Positions 49,045 through 59,859 of a stretch of 64,000 nucleotides of DNA are shown here, in pieces (within the stretch, counting starts at the first letter, position 1; every line of letters starts with the position of its first letter). The translations under genes were made by a program, and so were the position numbers. This stretch comes from Nocardioides gansuensis. GTDB taxonomy: Bacteria > Actinomycetota > Actinomycetes > Propionibacteriales > Nocardioidaceae. The notes beneath the pieces were generated by a model. The model did no database searches, had not been told where the DNA came from, and was given only the letters and a program-made list of their open reading frames with translations. The stretch is taken from assembly GCF_003076135.1 (NCBI RefSeq), contig NZ_QDGZ01000005.1:186001-250000 (forward strand), given 5' to 3'.

Positions 49045-49147
49045 GCGGAGGAGGGTACCGGTCGCGTTCCCGGCCGGTGAAATCCGGTCGTACGCCGGGT
49101 GGTGCGGGGGCCGCTTTGGCCCGTCGTCGGGGCTCACCTAGACTCTG

Positions 49148-49242
49148 CGGCAACCCCCCGTGTGGCGGCATCTCGCCCAACTCCCCCAGGGCCGGAAGGC
49201 AGCAAGGGTAAGTGAGCTCTGTCGGGTGCGCGGGGGGCCTTT
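49148..49242 (+). ncRNA. ffs: Bacterial small SRP RNA (4.5S)
   Basis: Contains the conserved SRP domain IV: GGCCGGAAGGCAGCAAGGGT with the GGAA tetraloop-like and AGCA internal loop. It is closed by a long stem between CCCCCCG near 49154 and GCGGGGGG near 49230, and followed by CCTTTT as terminator. Upstream of dnaX, its usual place in actinobacteria. Ends are approximate. Confidence 0.92.
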
Positions 49243-49333
49243 TCATGCCCCCGACCGCCTCCCGGGCGCCAGTCACCACAGGACTGCGGGCTCGCCGGTG
49301 TGCGGTGTCGGAACGGGTCGTTAGGGTGCAGTC

Positions 49334-51514
49334 GTGGAGTCACCCCTCGCGCTGTACCGCCGCTACCGGCCCGAGACGTTCGCCGAGGTCATCGGTCAGG
49401 ACCACGTCACGGAGCCGCTGCGAGCCGCGCTCGCGAACGACCGGGTCAACCACGCCTACCTCTTCTCCGGTCCGCGCGGCTGCGGCAAGACCACCTCGGC
49501 GCGCATCCTGGCCCGTTCGCTCAACTGTGCCCGGGGGCCGATCGCCGATCCCTGCGGCGAGTGCGACAGCTGCCGCGACCTGGCCCGAGGCGGTGGTGGT
49601 TCGATCGACGTCATCGAGATCGACGCCGCCTCCCACGGCGGCGTCGACGACGCGCGCGACCTCCGGGAGAAGGCGTTCTTCGCGCCGGTGCGCGACAAGT
49701 ACAAGATCTACATCATCGACGAGGCCCACATGGTCTCCACGCAGGGCTTCAACGCCCTGCTCAAGCTGGTCGAGGAGCCGCCGCCGCACCTGCGCTTCAT
49801 CTTCGCCACGACCGAGCCCGACAAGGTGCTGCCGACGATCCGGTCGCGCACCCACCACTACCCCTTCCGCCTGATCCCGCCGCGACTGCTGTCGGACTAC
49901 CTCGGCCAGCTGTGCGAGCAGGAGGGCGTGGCCATCGAGCCCGCCGCCCTGCCCCTCGTCGTACGAGCGGGTGGCGGCTCTGCGCGGGACACGCTCTCCG
50001 TGCTCGACCAGCTCATCGGCGGGGCCGGGCCCGACGGGGTGACGCACGCGCTCGCGACCGGGCTGCTCGGCTTCACCCCCGAGACGCTCCTCGACGAGGT
50101 GGTCGACGCCTTCGCCGCCCGCGACGGCGGCGCGGTCTTCGGCGTCGTCGACAAGGTCGTCGAGACCGGTCAGGACCCCCGCCGCTTCACCGAGGACCTG
50201 CTGCGCCGGCTCCGCGACCTGGTGATCGTCGCCGCCGTGCCCGAGGCCCCCGCGAGCGGCCTCATCGATGTCGCCGAGGACGCGGGGGAGCGGCTCGTCG
50301 CCCAGGCCGCGCGGTTCGGCGCGATCGAGCTGAGCCGGGCCGCCGACATCGTGGCGGCGGGGCTGACCGAGATGCGTGGCGCGACGGCGCCGCGGCTGCT
50401 GCTCGAGCTCATCTGCGCGCGCGTCCTGCTGCCCGGCGCGGACCACACCAGCGACGGCGTGATGGCCCGGCTGGAGCGGCTCGAGCGACGGATGGACGTG
50501 ACCGGCGGCGCCCCTGCCACGGCACCCGTCCGGCCTGCTCCGCCGGTGGCTCCCCCCACGCCTGCGCCCACGGCGCCGGCGGCCGCTGCTCCGACTCCGG
50601 GTCCCGCTCCGTCTTCGGCGCCCGCTCCGTCCACGGCGCCCGCACCGGCCCCGGAGACCGCACCGGCCCCCCAAACCTCGCCGGCCCCGGCGGCCGCGCC
50701 GACCCCGGCTGCATCCGCCCCGGCTACGCCGGCCACGGGGTCTGCGGCCGAGGCCACCCCGGCCTCGACGTCGGGAGGGTCCACCCTCTCGCTGGTGGAC
50801 GTGCGGCGCCTGTGGCCCGACATCGTGGAGCAGACCAAGCGCCACCGCCGTCTGGTGTCGATGATCCTGTCGCAGGGCGCCCAGGTCGTCTCGGTCGACG
50901 CCCGCACGCTCACGATCGGCTTCGCCAACGCCGGCGCGCGCGGGTCGTTCACGCAGAGCGGCTGCGACGAGATCGTCCGGCAGAGCGCGATCGACGTCGT
51001 CGGCCATGACTGGCGCATCGAGACGATCGTCGACCCCGGTGCCGCCGACGCCGAGCGACCCGTCGTCACCAAGCCCTCGACTCCGAGCCAGCCGGGTCCC
51101 GAGGCGCCGGCGCCGCAGACCGAGCTCCGGGAGCGTCCAGGCCCGTCCCAGCAGGCGCCGGCCGAGCCGCCCGGCTGGGCGTCGGAGCCGTCCTCCTCGT
51201 CGACGCCTGCCCCGCCCCAGGGGTCAGCGGCACCACCGCCGGCCGAGCCGCCGGGCTGGGCGACCGGCGAGGCGCCCCCCGCTCCCGGCGCAGGCGGCAA
51301 CGCCCCGGTGACGGGCATCGCGGCGGCCCGGGAAGCCATGGCAGCCGCCTCCCAGCAGTCGTCGCCGGCCGACGACGGCCCCGACCCGCGCGCGCTCGCC
51401 GACGCGGAGGCCAGTCCCGACGACCCCGACGCCGAGACGGCCGGCCTCGACAGCGCCGCGCTGCTCCAGCAGGCGCTCGGCGCCGAGGTGATCGAGGAGA
51501 TCGACCACCGATGA
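49334..51514 (+). CDS. dnaX: DNA polymerase III subunit gamma/tau
   Basis: Clamp-loader ATPase, 726 residues. RYRPETFAEVIGQDHV, Walker A FSGPRGCGKTTSARILA near 44-60, the four-Cys zinc module (LNCARGPIADPCGECDSC), Walker B YIIDEAHMVS, and the SRC-like LPTIRSRTHHYPF. A long Pro/Ala-rich linker (about 390-490) leads to the tau-like C-terminal domain and a second acidic, Pro-rich tail. GTG start, about 90 bp after the SRP RNA. No frameshift signal was looked for in detail. Confidence 0.96.
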   Translation: MESPLALYRRYRPETFAEVIGQDHVTEPLRAALANDRVNHAYLFSGPRGCGKTTSARILARSLNCARGPIADPCGECDSCRDLARGGGGSIDVIEIDAASHGGVDDARDLREKAFFAPVRDKYKIYIIDEAHMVSTQGFNALLKLVEEPPPHLRFIFATTEPDKVLPTIRSRTHHYPFRLIPPRLLSDYLGQLCEQEGVAIEPAALPLVVRAGGGSARDTLSVLDQLIGGAGPDGVTHALATGLLGFTPETLLDEVVDAFAARDGGAVFGVVDKVVETGQDPRRFTEDLLRRLRDLVIVAAVPEAPASGLIDVAEDAGERLVAQAARFGAIELSRAADIVAAGLTEMRGATAPRLLLELICARVLLPGADHTSDGVMARLERLERRMDVTGGAPATAPVRPAPPVAPPTPAPTAPAAAAPTPGPAPSSAPAPSTAPAPAPETAPAPQTSPAPAAAPTPAASAPATPATGSAAEATPASTSGGSTLSLVDVRRLWPDIVEQTKRHRRLVSMILSQGAQVVSVDARTLTIGFANAGARGSFTQSGCDEIVRQSAIDVVGHDWRIETIVDPGAADAERPVVTKPSTPSQPGPEAPAPQTELRERPGPSQQAPAEPPGWASEPSSSSTPAPPQGSAAPPPAEPPGWATGEAPPAPGAGGNAPVTGIAAAREAMAAASQQSSPADDGPDPRALADAEASPDDPDAETAGLDSAALLQQALGAEVIEEIDHR

Positions 51515-51560
51515 CCGAGGCACCCCAGGACCCCAAGCCCCCCGTGAAGAGGTTGTGACC

Positions 51561-51941
51561 ATGACCCAGAACCCGTTCGAGGCCCTCTCCGGAGGTGGCG
51601 GCTTCGACATGAACGCGTTGCTGCAGCAGGCCCAGCAGATGCAGCAGCAGCTCGAGGACGCGCAGGCGCGCCTCCACGACGAGCGCATCGACGGCATCGT
51701 CGCCGGCGGTGCCGTCACCGTGACGGTCAACGGCGTCGGCGAGCTGGTCGGCGTCGAGATCAAGGCCGGCGAGTTCGACGGCAACGAGGCCGACGACCTG
51801 GCCGACCTGGCCGACATGATCGTCGCCGCGTACCGCGACGCCAAGGCCAAGGCCGACGCGCTCGCCGCCGAAGCGATGGGTCCGTTGGCGGGCGGGCTGG
51901 GCGGCGGCGCGCCCGGCGGCGGCCTGCCCGGACTGGGCTGA
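51561..51941 (+). CDS. YbaB/EbfC family nucleoid-associated protein
   Basis: A small DNA-binding protein of 126 residues: helix with [20 protein letters not shown], beta strands [16 protein letters not shown], and a C-terminal helix, then a Gly-rich tail ([11 protein letters not shown]). Located between dnaX and recR as in most bacteria. ATG 51561 is preceded by AAGAGG; GTG 51555 would add two residues. Confidence 0.92.
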   Translation: MTQNPFEALSGGGGFDMNALLQQAQQMQQQLEDAQARLHDERIDGIVAGGAVTVTVNGVGELVGVEIKAGEFDGNEADDLADLADMIVAAYRDAKAKADALAAEAMGPLAGGLGGGAPGGGLPGLG

Positions 51942-51951
51942 GCGGACCACG

Positions 51952-52551
51952 TTGTACGAGGGAATCGTCCAGGACCTGATCGACGAGCTCGGCAGGCTGC
52001 CGGGTGTCGGTCCGAAGAGCGCCCAGCGCATCGCGTTCCACCTGCTGCAGGCCGACCCCGCCGACGTACGCCGCCTCGCCGACGTGCTGATGGAGGTCAA
52101 GGACAAGGTGAAGTTCTGCTCGATCTGCTTCAACGTGTCGCAGAGCGAGCAGTGCCGGATCTGCCAGGACCCCCGGCGCGACCCGAGCGTGCTGTGCGTG
52201 GTCGAGGAGTACAAGGACGTCGTCGCGATCGAGCGCACCCGGGAGTTCCGCGGCCGCTACCACGTGCTCGGTGGCGCGATCTCGCCCATCGACGGCATCG
52301 GTCCGGAGCAGCTGCACATCCGCGAGCTGATGGTGCGGCTGGCCGACGGCGCCGTCACCGAGGTCATCCTGGCCACGGATCCCAACCTCGAGGGCGAGGC
52401 CACCGCGACGTACCTCACCCGGATGCTCAAGCCGCTCGGGTTGCGCGTGACGCGTTTGGCGAGTGGACTGCCGGTAGGCGGTGACCTGGAGTATGCAGAC
52501 GAGGTCACCCTTGGCAGGGCATTCGCAGGAAGGAGGTCAGCCGATGACTGA
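51952..52551 (+). CDS. recR: Recombination mediator RecR
   Basis: DNA-repair protein that loads RecA with RecF/RecO; 199 residues, normal length. N-terminal helix-hairpin-helix ([18 protein letters not shown]), four-Cys zinc finger ([17 protein letters not shown]), Toprim domain ([14 protein letters not shown], then [16 protein letters not shown]). TTG start 10 bp after the ybaB stop. The end overlaps the DUF5063 gene by eight bases. Confidence 0.95.
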   Translation: MYEGIVQDLIDELGRLPGVGPKSAQRIAFHLLQADPADVRRLADVLMEVKDKVKFCSICFNVSQSEQCRICQDPRRDPSVLCVVEEYKDVVAIERTREFRGRYHVLGGAISPIDGIGPEQLHIRELMVRLADGAVTEVILATDPNLEGEATATYLTRMLKPLGLRVTRLASGLPVGGDLEYADEVTLGRAFAGRRSADD

Positions 52552-53161
52552 GCCCACCCCCGGGCCGACCGCGCCCGAGATCGACGAGTTCGCCGGACAG
52601 ATCGCGGACCAGGTCGAGAGCTTCCTGATCGCCCTGCGGGCGATCGCGGCAGAGGGCAACGGGTCGGAGGCGATCTCGCTGCTCCTGCTCGAGATCAGCC
52701 AGGTGCTGCTCGCCGGCGCCCGCCTGGGCGCCCAGCTCGACTTCGAGCCGCGGGAGGAATACCAGCCCGACGTCGGGCCGGAGGCCGACACCGACGAGCT
52801 GCGGCTGCGGCTGGCTCAGATGCTGGGCGGCGTCGACACCTACACCTTCGTCTTCGACCCCTACGTCCCGGAGGTCGTCACCAGCCAGCTCTCCGACGAC
52901 CTGGCCTCGATCGCGACCGACCTCGACAACGGGCTGCGCCACTACAAGCTCGGCAACATCGACGAGGCGCTGTGGTGGTGGCAGTTCTCCTACGTCAACA
53001 ACTGGGGCAACCTCGCCGGCGCCGCGCTCAACGCCCTGATCACGGTGGTGGCGCACGACCGCTTCGACACCGACTTCGAGGCCGAGGCCGAGGTGGTGGC
53101 CGCGGTCGACGAGATGCTCGGCTCTGAGATGCCGGAGGAGCCGGCCCCGCCGCCCCGGTAG
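52544..53161 (+). CDS. DUF5063 family protein
   Basis: An acidic, helical cytoplasmic protein of 205 residues with the family's [15 protein letters not shown] and [19 protein letters not shown] segments. Function unknown, but the gene constantly follows recR in actinobacteria. The start at 52544 is fixed by AAGGAGG seven bases upstream; the frame is open to 52481 inside recR. Confidence 0.88.
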   Translation: MTEPTPGPTAPEIDEFAGQIADQVESFLIALRAIAAEGNGSEAISLLLLEISQVLLAGARLGAQLDFEPREEYQPDVGPEADTDELRLRLAQMLGGVDTYTFVFDPYVPEVVTSQLSDDLASIATDLDNGLRHYKLGNIDEALWWWQFSYVNNWGNLAGAALNALITVVAHDRFDTDFEAEAEVVAAVDEMLGSEMPEEPAPPPR

Positions 53162-53227
53162 ACTCAGGACCTCGGACGGGCGGCAACGGCGCCGCCATCA
53201 CCGCATCGACTCTCCGAGGGACCAATC

Positions 53228-55536
<2,309 letters not shown>

Positions 55537-55540
55537 GGCG

Positions 55541-56245
55541 CTACTCCACGTCGACGTCGGCGAACGACGTCGTGAGCGTCCACGACGCCACGAAGGCGGC
55601 GACGGCCAGCACCGGGATGACGATCAGCATCCACCACGAGAACAGCGCGTCGACCAGGAACAGCATCACCACGACCGTGAGCAGGCCGACCGCGAGGAAG
55701 GCCGTGCTGCCGGCGTCCTCGACGTGGAAGCCGCGGAGCAGCCAGCCGCCGACGTAGGTGATCAGGATCAGGATCGCCACGAGCAGCAGGACGCCGGGCC
55801 CGCCGCAGGATGTGGTGCCACGGATCAGGTCGCACGCCTGGAGGGCGGCGAAGTTGAGTCCCACGGCCACCACCCCGACGACCGCGCCGGTGACGATGGT
55901 GGCCTGCAGCGGCGGCAGGGAGGGCAGCGTGAACTCCCGTGGCTCGCGCGGGGGCTTGGGGGCCGTCGCGGGCGTGGCGGCCGCGGCAATCGGCTCCGGC
56001 TCGACGGGCGGCTCCTCGGCGACCGGCTCCGGCTCGAGCGGAGGTGGGACAGCAACCGTTTCGGGCCGAGAAACGGTTGCAGAGCCACCGCCGGAGTCAG
56101 GCTCCAGGGCGGTCTCGGCGAGAGGCTCCGAGTCGGTGGCGGGCTCTGTGACCGGCTCCTCGCCGCGGTGGCGCTTCTTGCGCCCGAATCCGAACGAGGG
56201 CAGCTCGAGCGACCGCTCGACGCTGTCGGGGTCCTTCTCAGCCAT
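55541..56245 (-). CDS. Pro/Glu-rich protein with four C-terminal membrane helices
   Basis: A product of 234 residues from ATG 56245 (MAEKDPDSVERSLELPSF). An acidic, proline-rich N-terminal half (about 20-100) of low complexity precedes four membrane helices (about 110-230; VTGAVVGVVAVGLNF, GPGVLLLVAILILITYV, FLAVGLLTVVVMLFLV, MLIVIPVLAVAAFVAS). No family I can name. Convergent with asd after four bases. The start is chosen for length; the open frame begins at 56287. Confidence 0.75.
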   Translation of the reverse strand: MAEKDPDSVERSLELPSFGFGRKKRHRGEEPVTEPATDSEPLAETALEPDSGGGSATVSRPETVAVPPPLEPEPVAEEPPVEPEPIAAAATPATAPKPPREPREFTLPSLPPLQATIVTGAVVGVVAVGLNFAALQACDLIRGTTSCGGPGVLLLVAILILITYVGGWLLRGFHVEDAGSTAFLAVGLLTVVVMLFLVDALFSWWMLIVIPVLAVAAFVASWTLTTSFADVDVE

Positions 56246-56308
56246 GGGCGGAAGTGTGCCAGAAGACGAGGACCGGGCCGCACCCAAGAGTGCGACCCGG
56301 TCACCTGG

Positions 56309-56382
56309 TCGGGCTGACAGGATTTGAACCTGCGGCCTCCTCGTCCCGAACGAGGCGCGCTACCAAGCTGCGCCACAGCCCG
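56309..56382 (-). tRNA. tRNA-Pro (anticodon CGG)
   Basis: A cloverleaf of 74 nt: acceptor CGGGCTG/CAGCCCG, anticodon loop TTCGGGA giving CGG, T-arm GCAGGTTCAAATCCTGT, discriminator A, CCA encoded at 56308-56306. Confidence 0.95.
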
Positions 56383-56490
56383 ATTCCACCCGGGCCGGCG
56401 AACCGGTCACGAGCAGGGGCGAGCATACCGGAGCGGCCGTGGCCGATCGAAATCGGGCATCATCAGGGGACGACGGCGTGAGGAGACGAT

Positions 56491-58464
56491 GTGCGGACCG
56501 AGACTCGGCTGGTCCTGGGCAGTGCCCTGATGCTCTTCCTGGAGCTCGCCCTGATCCGATGGCTCGGGGCGAACGTGGTGCACCTGTCCTACTTCACCAA
56601 CTTCGTGCTGCTGGGGTCCTTCCTCGGTATCGGCATCGGGTTCCTGATCTCCCGGCGCAGCTGGTCGGTCTTCCCGGCGACCCCGATCCTGCTGGCCCTC
56701 CTGGTCGTGGTCGTCCGGACCTGGCCGGTCAGCATCGACCGCGCGGGGGACGACGTCATCTTCTTCACCGCCCTGGAGACCACAGGCCCGCCGGCGTGGC
56801 TGATGCTGCCGATCATCTTCCTCGCGGTGGCGGCGGTGCTCGCCGGTCCCGCCGAGGTGGTGGGCCGCTGCTTCGCCGAGCTGCCGCCGCTCACGTCGTA
56901 CAGGTGGGACCTCGTCGGCTCGCTGATCGGCATCCTCGGCTTCACGGCGCTGGCCTGGTTCTGGGCGCCGTCGTGGGTGTGGGGCACCGTCGTGGCGCTC
57001 GGGCTGGTGTTGCTGATGGCGGACCGGTGGCGCGCGGTGACGGCCGCTGCGGGCGTCGTCATCGTCGCGACGCTGGTGGTCGAGAGCGCGGCGGCCGGGG
57101 TCTCGTGGTCGCCGTACTACAAGGTGACGACGACCCAGAAGCACGACGCCGAGTACGGCGACCGCACGGCCATCGCCGTCAACGGGATCCCGCACCAGAC
57201 GATGTCGTCGGCAGCATGGAAGCTGGACCGGGCCTCGGAGATCTACCGGACTCCCTACGAGCGCCGGATCGACTCCCCGCTCCGCAACGTGCTGGTCGTG
57301 GGCGCCGGCTCGGGCTCCGACGTCGCGATCGCCCTGGCCAAGGGCGCCCAGCACGTCGACGCTGTGGACATCGACCCCCGGATCCTCGAGATCGGAGTGC
57401 AGGGCAACCCCGACGAGCCCTACCAGGACCCGCGCGTGACGCGGCACGTCGACGACGGGCGCGCGTTCCTCGAGCGCACGGACGAGAGGTATGACCTGAT
57501 CCTGTTCGCGCTGCCCGACTCGCTGGCGCTCGTCAGCGGCGCTTCGCAGATCCGGCTGGAGTCGTTCCTCTTCACCCGTGAGGCCCTCGATGCGGCCCGG
57601 GACCGGCTGACCGACGAGGGCGTCTTCGCGATGTACAACTACTACCGCGAGGACTGGCTCGTCGCCCGTCTGGCCGGCACCGCGACCGCCGCCTTCGGGC
57701 ACTCGCCGTGCATCGACCTGTTCGGGGAGTCGACCGCCGTGCTGACGGTGGCCCGCGACGAGGCCAACCAGGACTGTGGGCCGGCGGCGCTCACCGCGAC
57801 CGGTCCGGAGCCGGCGGACGACAACGCGCCGTTCCTCTACTACCAGGGCGGGCTGCTGCCGTCGGTCTACCTCTGGGCGCTCGCCGGCATCATCGTCGTC
57901 TCCCTCCTCCTCGTGCGGGCCTTCGGCGGGCCCTTCCGCGAGATGCGCCCCTACGCCGACCTCTTCTGCATGGGCGCCGCCTTCCTGCTGCTGGAGACCA
58001 AGAACATCGCCACCTTCGCCAACCTGTTCGGCACCACCTGGATCGTCAACGCGATGGTGTTCGGCGGTGTCCTCCTGGTGGTGCTGGCAGCCGTCGAGAC
58101 CACGCGCCGGTTCCGTACGCCGCCACTGCGGGTCGTCTTCGCGCTGATCGCGGTCTCGCTGGCGATCGCGTGGGCGGTCCCGGCGAGCGCGTTGCTCGGG
58201 CTCCCCTTCTGGCCGCGGCTCGGCGTCGCCGTCCTGCTCGGCTTCGTGCCCGTCTTCCTGGCCAACATCGCCTTCGCGAAGCGGTTCGCCGACTCCGACA
58301 GCTCCCAGGCGGCGTTCGGCATCAACCTGCTCGGCGCGATCGTCGGCGGCTGCCTCGAGTACTCCGCGCTGCTGACCGGCTACCGCAACCTGCTCCTGGT
58401 CGTCGGCGTCCTCTACCTCGCCGCCTTCCTGCTCAAGCCGGCGGAGCGGCGGCTCGCGGCGTGA
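56491..58464 (+). CDS. Membrane-embedded spermidine-synthase-like protein
   Basis: A product of 657 residues: about six membrane helices (1-215), a Rossmann-type aminopropyltransferase domain (about 220-440) with VLVVGAGSGSDVAIALAKGA and AVDIDPRILEIG, and a second set of about seven helices to the C-terminus. The soluble core resembles spermidine synthase and related methyltransferases; with the membrane parts such proteins are of uncertain function. GTG start. The last 32 bp overlap the convergent metallophosphoesterase gene. Confidence 0.85.
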   Translation: MRTETRLVLGSALMLFLELALIRWLGANVVHLSYFTNFVLLGSFLGIGIGFLISRRSWSVFPATPILLALLVVVVRTWPVSIDRAGDDVIFFTALETTGPPAWLMLPIIFLAVAAVLAGPAEVVGRCFAELPPLTSYRWDLVGSLIGILGFTALAWFWAPSWVWGTVVALGLVLLMADRWRAVTAAAGVVIVATLVVESAAAGVSWSPYYKVTTTQKHDAEYGDRTAIAVNGIPHQTMSSAAWKLDRASEIYRTPYERRIDSPLRNVLVVGAGSGSDVAIALAKGAQHVDAVDIDPRILEIGVQGNPDEPYQDPRVTRHVDDGRAFLERTDERYDLILFALPDSLALVSGASQIRLESFLFTREALDAARDRLTDEGVFAMYNYYREDWLVARLAGTATAAFGHSPCIDLFGESTAVLTVARDEANQDCGPAALTATGPEPADDNAPFLYYQGGLLPSVYLWALAGIIVVSLLLVRAFGGPFREMRPYADLFCMGAAFLLLETKNIATFANLFGTTWIVNAMVFGGVLLVVLAAVETTRRFRTPPLRVVFALIAVSLAIAWAVPASALLGLPFWPRLGVAVLLGFVPVFLANIAFAKRFADSDSSQAAFGINLLGAIVGGCLEYSALLTGYRNLLLVVGVLYLAAFLLKPAERRLAA

Positions 58465-59371
58465 GCGTCAGCAGCGTCGCCTCGGGGCGGCACGCGAGGC
58501 GCAGGCGCACGTAGGGGTTGGTGCCCAGGCCGGCGGACACGTGCAGCCAGCTGCTGCCGGGGTCGCCGGGCCGCGAGTGGGCGGGGTGGCGGTGCAACCC
58601 CCGGGCGCGTGCGGGGTCGATGTCGCAGTTGGTGGTCAGGGCCCGCCCACCCGGCAGGCAGACCTGGCCGCCGTGCGTGTGGCCGGCGATCACGGCGTCG
58701 TAGCCGTCGGCGGCGAACTGGTCCAGGACACGCAGGTACGGCGCGTGGGTGACGGCGAGACGGACGTCGGCACCGGGGTCGGCGGGCCCGGCGACGGCGC
58801 CGAGGTCGTCGTACCGCAGGTGGGGGTCGTCGACGCCCGCGAACGCGAACCTGGTGCCCCCCACCTCGAGCGACCCCAGGGTGTTGGTCAGGTCGAGCCA
58901 ACCTCGGCGGCTGAGCTCCGCCTTCAGCTCCCGCCAGCGCAGCTGCGGGGCCTTGGTGCGGCGACGGCCGTCGTCGGGGAGGAGGTAGAGGAACGGGTTG
59001 CGGAAGCCGGGCTCGAAGTAGTCGTTCGAGCCCAGGACGTAGACGCCGGGCGCGTCCAGCAGCGGCCCCAGGGCGTCGAGGACCGGTCCGACCGCCTCCA
59101 TGTGGGCGAGGTTGTCGCCGGTGTCGATGACGAGGTCGGGGCCCCACGTTGCGAGGTCACGCACCCAGTCCTGCTTGCGTCGCTGCCCCGGGGTCATGTG
59201 GAGGTCGCTCAGGTGCAGCACCCTGAGGGGGGCGTGGTCCTCGGGGAGCAGGGGGAGGGTCACCTCCCGCAGCGTGTAGGCGCGGGCCTCCCACGCGGCG
59301 TACGCCGTGACCGCGGCGCCGGCTGCGAGGCCGGCACCGGCTGTGCGGCGGGCGATCGGGAGGAGGGACAC
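58433..59371 (-). CDS. Membrane-anchored metallophosphoesterase (YkuE-like)
   Basis: A product of 312 residues: N-terminal membrane anchor (about 8-28) and calcineurin-like domain with the metal-binding motifs LHLSDLHM (D-x-H), DTGDNLAH, GSNDYFEP (N-D in place of the usual N-H), and AVTHAPYL and GHTHGGQVCLPG. Likely acts on lipid or nucleotide phosphates at the outer face. GTG at 59371; the open frame extends to 59476 without family-like residues. Divergent from the YqeY gene. Confidence 0.86.
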   Translation of the reverse strand: MSLLPIARRTAGAGLAAGAAVTAYAAWEARAYTLREVTLPLLPEDHAPLRVLHLSDLHMTPGQRRKQDWVRDLATWGPDLVIDTGDNLAHMEAVGPVLDALGPLLDAPGVYVLGSNDYFEPGFRNPFLYLLPDDGRRRTKAPQLRWRELKAELSRRGWLDLTNTLGSLEVGGTRFAFAGVDDPHLRYDDLGAVAGPADPGADVRLAVTHAPYLRVLDQFAADGYDAVIAGHTHGGQVCLPGGRALTTNCDIDPARARGLHRHPAHSRPGDPGSSWLHVSAGLGTNPYVRLRLACRPEATLLTLTPRAAAPPA

Positions 59372-59397
59372 CGCCCAAGGCTGCCACAATGGCCGGC

Positions 59398-59859
59398 ATG
59401 AGTGCTCTGAAGGACCGCCTGCGCCAGGACCTGACCGCCGCCATGAAGGCCCGGGACGAGGTCCGCTCCTCGACACTGCGGATGGTGCTCACCGCGATCA
59501 CCAACGCCGAGGTCGCCGGCAAGGAGGCGCGCGAGCTCTCCGACGACGAGGTCATCGGCGTGCTCTCGAGCGAGGCGAAGAAGCGGCGCGAGGCCGCGAC
59601 CGCGTTCGAGGACGGCGGCCGGCCGGAGATGGCGGCCAAGGAGGCTGCCGAGGGCGCCGTGCTGGCCGACTACCTGCCCGCGCAGCTCACCGGGGAGGAG
59701 ATCGCGGAGATCGTGGCCGAGGCCATCGAGCAGACCGGTGCCGCGAGCGAGGGCATGAAGGCGATGGGCAAGGTGATGGGCGTCGTCACGGCCAAGACCC
59801 GGGGTCGGGCCGACGGGGGCGCTGTCGCCGCGGAAGTGCGCCGGCAGCTGGCTGGCTAG
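59398..59859 (+). CDS. GatB/YqeY domain-containing protein
   Basis: A helical protein of 153 residues with the family signature: MSALKDRLRQDLTAAMKARD, STLRMVLTAITNAEV, EAKKRREAATAFEDGGRPEM, ADYLPAQLTGEEI and GKVMGVVTAKTRGRADG. It resembles the tRNA-binding tail of GatB; stand-alone role unclear. ATG 59398 or 59389 (three residues longer). The stop overlaps the convergent PBP gene by four bases. Confidence 0.88.
   Translation: MSALKDRLRQDLTAAMKARDEVRSSTLRMVLTAITNAEVAGKEARELSDDEVIGVLSSEAKKRREAATAFEDGGRPEMAAKEAAEGAVLADYLPAQLTGEEIAEIVAEAIEQTGAASEGMKAMGKVMGVVTAKTRGRADGGAVAAEVRRQLAG

Noticed and set aside
49053..49058. GGGTAC after tRNA-Ser(GGA) as another SigF-type promoter
   Set aside because: No GNNT at 15-17 bases upstream and no gene in suitable position.
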